Part shown: one piece after another, positions 4,886 through 8,387 of the stretch | How positions within the stretch are numbered: position 1 is the stretch's first letter | How the letters are laid out: the number at the start of each line of letters is the position of its first letter | Assembly: GCA_007129635.1 (NCBI GenBank) | Contig: SKVE01000306.1 | Span: 1 to 8,387 of the forward strand | Origin: Planctomycetaceae bacterium | GTDB taxonomy: Bacteria; Planctomycetota; Planctomycetia; Pirellulales; Pirellulaceae | Direction of reading: 5' to 3' | Length of the DNA: 8,387 nt | Made by a program: the position numbers and the translations under genes | The notes under the pieces: generated by a model | What the model was told of the DNA's origin: nothing | Databases searched by the model: none | Seen by the model: the letters and a program-made list of their open reading frames with translations, nothing else

Positions 4886-7113
4886 CTCGCCTTGGCCGCG
4901 GCGTCAGCCCAGCCTTGGGGGTGCGTCGGCGGCTGCAACCGCTCCGGATCGACCAGACCGGGCAGGAACGGTTGACCTTGACGACCGCCGCCGTCGTAAA
5001 GCAACTCGTAGACGTAGCGCCGACCGTTGCTGCCGCGATGGATCACCAGATACTCCAGCTCCAGCAGCTTGTCCAAGTGCGTGCGGCTCTGCCAGTCGGT
5101 CCAGCCCAGCGCTTCCCGCACGTCGCGGCGAGTGAAGCGGAACTCGCTCCGCCGCAGTTCCTGTTCCCGGCAGCTGCGGACGACGAACTCGTCGAGCCGT
5201 CCCAGGAAGCTTCGCGTCTGCGGCGGCAACTCGTCGAGACTTCGCCCTAGCGTCTCGGCGGCGATTGCGCCGGCGACCGCGATGTCCCGCGGCGTCACGT
5301 TCACGTAGCGGACTCCCTCGGCATCGGTTTCGATCGGGCGGGAGTGTTGATGCAGCAGGGCGATGGCGCGAATCAACGTCAGGTACTTCAGGTGGTCTCG
5401 TCGCAGCCGCGTCTTGTGGCTGGGGAACGTCAGCTGGGCGGCGTAGGGATTGTACACCGCCAGCGGTTCGAGCAGGCGTTGGGCGTTGCGGTGCAGCCGG
5501 CGGATCGCTTCGATGCGGCGCAGCATCGCCGTGCCGCCGCAGGTCTGGCCGTTGCGCTGTTGCCGCTGGATCGCCTTGGTCTGGCCGCGTGATTCGTCGA
5601 CCGCCAGCAGCAGGCAGCGATTGACCAGTTCCTCGTCGACCTCCAGCGCGGTGGTTGTCAGGAACAGGCTGACCGGGCCTTCGACCGTGTAGCGCTGCGT
5701 CGTCATCCGGCCGTTGTCCCCCTTGCCGACCGTGGCGTGGCTCAACCGTCCCTCGCTCTGCAGCAGTTTTAATGCGTAGGCCGCCTGGCTGATCCCCTCG
5801 CCTTCGCTGACGGCCAGGATCTTGTGCCGCACGTCGGCCGAGTCGAGGTAGTAAAGGCTTTGGCCGGTGAGGTTTGACAGCCGCAGTTGGTCTTCCTCGG
5901 GGATCATCGCCAGCACGGCGTCCATCAGCGAAGTCTTGCCCGCCGAAGAGGACGACTGGATGACGATGGCCAGCGGCTTGTCGAGCTTCCGCGAGACCGC
6001 GGCCAGGTAGCCGGCCAGCTTGCCGGTCCGTTCGCCGACGATCCCGCAAGCGTCCAGGTCGGCAACGATCCGCACGAGCAGCTGCGGGTCGCGCAGCAAC
6101 TGCATCGCCTCGTCTCGCTCGGCGTCGGTCAATTCAATCTTCCGGGGACGTTTGAGTTCGGCCAGCCGCTCGGCTTGCAACGTTTCGAGCTTCATCAGCA
6201 AGCGTCCGAGGTCGCGTTTGATGGTCGCTTCGTCGACGTACAGTTCGGCCGCGGCGGCCTTGACGAAGGCGCCTCGGCCGGCGGCCTTGACCAGGTCGAG
6301 GCAGTCCAGGTGCATCAAGCCGTCGCGGCTGACCATCAGGTTGACTTGCAGCCGCACCAGGCTGGCGTTCTTTTCCAGCCCGCGGATGCGCCAGCGGCGG
6401 TCGTCGCAGTGAAACAGCAGCTGTTCTTCGGCGAGGATCAGTTCGTCGTCGGTCGGTGGCTCGGCGGCGGGTGGTAGATCGGCAGTCCCCTGCCGATTGA
6501 CAGTTGAAGCCTGTGCCGGTTGACCGTTCGGAGCGATCGCGGACTGTTGCTCGACGGTCGCTGCATCGCAAGCGACAGAGGACTGTTGCTCTACGGCCCG
6601 TGGTAGATCGGCAGTCCCCTGCCGATTGACGGTTGAAGGCTGTGCCGGTTGACCATTCGTAGCGACAGGGGACTGTCGCTCTACAGACGCCGCATCGCAA
6701 GCGACAGGGGACTGTCGCTCTACAGCCGACTGTCGCTCGACGACGATCGGCGGCTGGCCGGCCGCGGCATCGAGTCGGTAGCCTCGGATCGCGATCGTCT
6801 TGCCGCTTTCGTCAACGACCGGCACGGTCACGCAGCCGCGCAAGGTCTCGCGGCCGTTGCCCTTGTAAAGCCCGATCGAGACCAGCAGCTGGCGAACTTC
6901 GCGCCCGCTCTTGATCCGCTTGTGCGGCAGCATGGTGCCCAGCGAGCGATCCGAGAAGCCAATGCGCCGCCGCGACGCCTGTTCGGCGTCGAACTTCAGC
7001 TCGGCGCGCACGAAGTCCATGGCCCGCTCATTGCCCTCCAGGCACTGGGCATAGTAGTCCGCCACGGCGCGGAGCGGCGCGGCGAGGATCGCTTCGGTCA
7101 ATTGCTGGTTCAT
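4867..7113 (-). CDS. Primase-family AAA-type ATPase lacking CHC2 and TOPRIM domains
   Basis: This is a 748-residue protein starting at the ATG at 7111-7113, with AAGGA 9 nt upstream. Residues about 1-115 resemble the primase-like block of a family annotated as CHC2 zinc finger/TOPRIM primase (IGFSDRSLGTMLPHKR; CVTVPVVDESGKTIAIRGYR). Residues about 120-215 are a repetitive linker built from palindromic DNA elements. Residues about 222-330 form a conserved middle region (WRIRGLEKNASLVRLQVNLM; EATIKRDLGRLLMKLE). The ATPase follows, with a Walker A-like SSSSAGKTS (387-395, K393), a likely acidic Walker B (KILAVSEGEG, 431-440), a sensor-like VSLFLTTTAL and VDEELVNRC (492-500). The C-terminus (about 650-705) looks like a winged helix (FRFTRRDVREALGW). 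Family members, as I remember them, are about 900 or more residues with an N-terminal CHC2 zinc finger and a TOPRIM domain; both are absent, so primer synthesis is unlikely while ATP-driven DNA remodelling remains possible. Such proteins occur next to integrases in mobile elements. Confidence 0.8.
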   Translation of the reverse strand: MNQQLTEAILAAPLRAVADYYAQCLEGNERAMDFVRAELKFDAEQASRRRIGFSDRSLGTMLPHKRIKSGREVRQLLVSIGLYKGNGRETLRGCVTVPVVDESGKTIAIRGYRLDAAAGQPPIVVERQSAVERQSPVACDAASVERQSPVATNGQPAQPSTVNRQGTADLPRAVEQQSSVACDAATVEQQSAIAPNGQPAQASTVNRQGTADLPPAAEPPTDDELILAEEQLLFHCDDRRWRIRGLEKNASLVRLQVNLMVSRDGLMHLDCLDLVKAAGRGAFVKAAAAELYVDEATIKRDLGRLLMKLETLQAERLAELKRPRKIELTDAERDEAMQLLRDPQLLVRIVADLDACGIVGERTGKLAGYLAAVSRKLDKPLAIVIQSSSSAGKTSLMDAVLAMIPEEDQLRLSNLTGQSLYYLDSADVRHKILAVSEGEGISQAAYALKLLQSEGRLSHATVGKGDNGRMTTQRYTVEGPVSLFLTTTALEVDEELVNRCLLLAVDESRGQTKAIQRQQRNGQTCGGTAMLRRIEAIRRLHRNAQRLLEPLAVYNPYAAQLTFPSHKTRLRRDHLKYLTLIRAIALLHQHSRPIETDAEGVRYVNVTPRDIAVAGAIAAETLGRSLDELPPQTRSFLGRLDEFVVRSCREQELRRSEFRFTRRDVREALGWTDWQSRTHLDKLLELEYLVIHRGSNGRRYVYELLYDGGGRQGQPFLPGLVDPERLQPPTHPQGWADAAAKASHLEVP
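6471..6728 (-). repeat. 129-bp in-frame tandem duplication within the ATPase gene
   Basis: The block 6471-6599 is repeated as 6600-6728 with a period of 129 bp, exactly 43 codons, so the reading frame is kept. Each unit starts with GTGGTAGATCGGCAGTCCCC on the plus strand and encodes, on the minus strand, a segment including NGQPAQ(P/A)STVNRQGTADLP. Each unit contains three palindromic elements at offsets 7, 61 and 100. The palindromes are perfect in the unit at 6600-6728; two of the three have drifted in the unit at 6471-6599. Confidence 0.9.
6478..6626. repeat. Palindromic element type A: ATCGGCAG-TCCC-CTGCCGAT, two copies
   Basis: Exact copies lie at 6478-6497 and 6607-6626. Each is an 8-bp perfect inverted repeat with a 4-nt loop TCCC (GGGA on the coding strand). 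Read on the minus strand they encode NRQGTAD within the linker of the ATPase. Confidence 0.88.
6532..6737. repeat. Palindromic element type B: AGCGACAG-GGGA-CTGTCGCT, four copies plus a half copy
   Basis: Perfect copies lie at 6661-6680 and 6700-6719. A copy with one G/T wobble position and a loop change lies at 6571-6590, and a degraded copy lies at 6532-6551. A half element (GACTGTCGCT) lies at 6728-6737. The loop is GGGA, the complement of the type A loop, and both types share the CAG/CTG inner stem, so they look like two variants or orientations of one family. On the minus strand the perfect type encodes ERQSPVA, which explains the repeated VERQSPVA in the protein. Confidence 0.85.
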
Positions 7114-7133
7114 GACACGAGTTCCTTGTGGAC

Positions 7134-7156
7134 GTCGGCGCGCAGCGGCAGCCGAC
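7134..7156 (-). promoter_or_regulatory. Leader inverted repeat upstream of the ATPase gene
   Basis: GTCGGC (7134-7139) and GCCGAC (7151-7156) are reverse complements around an 11-nt spacer and begin 21 nt before the ATG. Twelve bases, GTCGGCGCGCAG, are identical to the leader of the recombinase gene at 4406-4417, which suggests shared regulation or a shared mRNA structure. Confidence 0.4.
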
Positions 7157-7171
7157 AACAGTTAGTGGGGC

Positions 7172-7201
7172 GGCACGCCTTGGGCCTGAAGGCAACGTGC
7201 C
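7172..7201. repeat. Strong imperfect hairpin in the divergent intergenic region
   Basis: GGCACG (7172-7177) pairs with CGTGCC (7196-7201), and the inner CCTT (7178-7181) pairs with AAGG (7189-7192), leaving a 3-nt bulge and a 7-nt loop. It could be an element end, an operator or an mRNA structure; nothing in the sequence decides this. Confidence 0.45.
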
Positions 7202-7459
7202 TGCAGCCGACGAGGCCGGAGCGGAAGGCGTGGTGGTCAGCAGCGAAGCCGACCGGGCCGCCAGCCGGAGCGGCTGCGGCGTCGAGACGCGCCCGGTGCG
7301 GTGACACCGGTGCTTGATCATCAGGACCTGCAAGCGGCGGCCTGTCAACCGTCGGCGGCAACACCTGCGCTGATTTCCGGTAAACTCCGCCGGCGGCGGC
7401 GATACAGTTTGCCGGGATTGCCGGCGCGCGGCCCCGCCGACTCTTAAGGAAGTCCTCCA

Positions 7460-8387
7460 CTGTCGAACCGAAGCGCCGCGGCGCCAACCTGCCTAAACGT
7501 TCGCGGTGCCGCCCAGACGCCCTCGCCGCCGAGCGTCGCCGACGTGCTGGGGCGTTACTGGTTGACGGTCGGCGTGGAAGTTGGCCAAGCGGCTCAAATC
7601 GCCCAAGCGAATCGCACGATGTGCTTCATCCCGCGCTGCGGCACCGGGAAACTCGGGGCGATGCCCTTCCGCTGCGACAGTTGCGGCAGCGAACAACTCT
7701 GGCTGCGCTCCTGCGGCAACCGCCACTGCCCGGTCTGCAGCGGACCGCGACGCCGCCAGTGGCGCGATCGCCTGGTCCGGTGGAGCCTCGACTGCGATTA
7801 CCTGCACGTCGTGTTCACGGTGCCGCACGAACTCAACGATGTCATCCGGGACAATCAACGGCTGCTTTACAAGCAACACTTCAACTGCGTCGGCGACGTG
7901 CTGCAGCGGACCGCCGAGCGGCATTACGGCTGCCGCATCGGCATGGTCCAGGTGTTGCATACCTGGGGCCAGCAACTCGGGCTTCATGTCCACACCCACG
8001 TCGTGATGACCGCCGGCGGCGTGTCGCTCGACGGCGACCGCTGGGTGCCGATCTCGGCCGACGACGAAGTGATGCAGCGCGAGGTGTTGGCCGAGAAGTT
8101 CCGCGCCACCTACCTGCGGCGACTGAAGACGCGCGTCAAGAAGGGCCAGATCGAGTGGCCCGATTCGGCGCGGGTGCTTGAAAAAGTGGCCGGCAAGGGC
8201 TGGGTGGTCAATGTGCAGGCGCCGCCGCCCAAATGTGTCGGCTCGACCGCCGTGGTCACCTACCTCAGCTCTTACGTGATCGGCGGCCCGATCAGCGATC
8301 GGCGGATGATCTCGGACATCGACGGAATGGTCACCGTCGGATACAAGAACTACACCACCGACAAGATGGAGCAGGCGACGATCCCGG
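7460..8387 (+). CDS. IS91-family HUH (Y2) transposase, 3' end cut by the window
   Basis: The frame is open from just after a TAA at 7445-7447 to the window end (309 codons from 7460). It would nick DNA through a tyrosine and move the element by rolling-circle transposition. The N-terminal zinc-binding domain shows C60...C72xxC75...C85...C90xxC93 (FRCDSCGSE; LRSCGNRHCPVC). LHVVFTVPHEL follows. The catalytic HUH motif is HVHTH (176-180) within HTWGQQLGLHVHTHVV. GWVVNVQAPPPK and the tyrosine motif TYLSSYVIGGPISDRR follow, with Y268 and Y272 in the Y-x3-Y spacing of IS91. The start is uncertain: there is no ATG before 7619, which would remove conserved sequence. I give CTG at 7460 because AAGGA lies 9 nt upstream; GTG at 7544 is an alternative. 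The C-terminus lies beyond 8387. Codon use and GC match the divergent ATPase gene. Confidence 0.88.
   Translation, partial: MSNRSAAAPTCLNVRGAAQTPSPPSVADVLGRYWLTVGVEVGQAAQIAQANRTMCFIPRCGTGKLGAMPFRCDSCGSEQLWLRSCGNRHCPVCSGPRRRQWRDRLVRWSLDCDYLHVVFTVPHELNDVIRDNQRLLYKQHFNCVGDVLQRTAERHYGCRIGMVQVLHTWGQQLGLHVHTHVVMTAGGVSLDGDRWVPISADDEVMQREVLAEKFRATYLRRLKTRVKKGQIEWPDSARVLEKVAGKGWVVNVQAPPPKCVGSTAVVTYLSSYVIGGPISDRRMISDIDGMVTVGYKNYTTDKMEQATIP

Larger units (their letters stand above)
7114..7459. other. Divergent intergenic region between the ATPase and transposase genes
   Basis: About 345 nt separating two divergent genes; it should hold both promoters, but I could not identify convincing -35/-10 boxes. 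It contains the ATPase ribosome-binding site, the leader inverted repeat GTCGGC...GCCGAC (7134-7156, 11-nt spacer), a strong hairpin (7172-7201), a second inverted repeat CCGGTG/CACCGG (7293-7298 and 7305-7310), and AAGGA (7446-7450) before the presumed transposase start. If the transposase gene is an IS91-type element, its upstream terminus (terIS-like end) should be in or near this stretch. Confidence 0.55.

Noticed and set aside
5887..6477. A long plus-strand open frame opposite the ATPase gene
   Set aside because: It is the antisense shadow of a strongly conserved coding frame; its composition follows the complementary codons and it shows no domain.
6471..6737. CRISPR array
   Set aside because: The repeats are palindromes of two types at uneven spacing inside a 129-bp tandem duplication. 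The intervening sequences are themselves repeated, and no cas gene is present.
7114..7158. A TTG start at 7158 adding 15 residues to the ATPase
   Set aside because: The ATG at 7111-7113 has a good AAGGA ribosome-binding site, and the extra residues (Ala/Arg-rich) overlap the leader inverted repeat.
7581..8181. Two plus-strand and one minus-strand open frames within the transposase
   Set aside because: Their translations are low-complexity (Ala/Ser/Arg-rich). The remaining plus-strand frame carries all the IS91 zinc, HUH and tyrosine motifs.

Overview
The window looks like an accessory, mobile-element-rich region of a high-GC bacterium, most likely a planctomycete (Pirellulales-like). That assignment is an inference from the RHS core style, the exported leucine-rich-repeat proteins, the IS91-type transposase and the short GC-rich palindromes. 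It was not tested by a search. No rRNA, tRNA or CRISPR array was seen.

Left part (1-3370, minus strand, less GC-rich than the rest): a polymorphic-toxin-like locus. A short RHS protein (2180-3370) keeps only the end of the RHS core and carries a C-terminal domain of about 250 residues that I do not recognise. It is followed 10 nt later by a small exported leucine-rich-repeat (LRR) protein (1453-2169). The LRR ribosome-binding site overlaps the RHS stop codon, which is the architecture of an effector/immunity pair. Downstream lies a second, older copy of the same module: a frameshifted remnant of the RHS C-terminal domain (about 785-1345) and an intact second LRR gene (65-781).

Middle and right part (3386-8387, high GC): mobile-element machinery. 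A tyrosine recombinase with all catalytic residues (3386-4387) and a large primase-family AAA-type ATPase (4867-7113) lie on the minus strand. An IS91/HUH Y2 transposase, cut by the window edge, runs divergently (about 7460-8387, plus strand). The recombinase and ATPase genes share a leader motif. The ATPase gene ends inside an array of 11-bp phased repeats.

The most unusual object is inside the ATPase gene. Its family normally has a TOPRIM domain between the N-terminal primase-like block and the ATPase. Here that place is taken by a linker made of in-frame palindromic DNA elements (stem-GGGA-stem), amplified by a 129-bp (43-codon) tandem duplication. This resembles protein-coding palindromic repeat insertion as known from Rickettsia, but with a different sequence.

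Working model (inference): a recombinase/ATPase/HUH-transposase element sits next to, or was inserted into, an rhs gene, leaving a truncated RHS tip that was kept with its LRR partner. The RHS remnant lies in the same reading frame as the recombinase, separated from it by one UGA codon.
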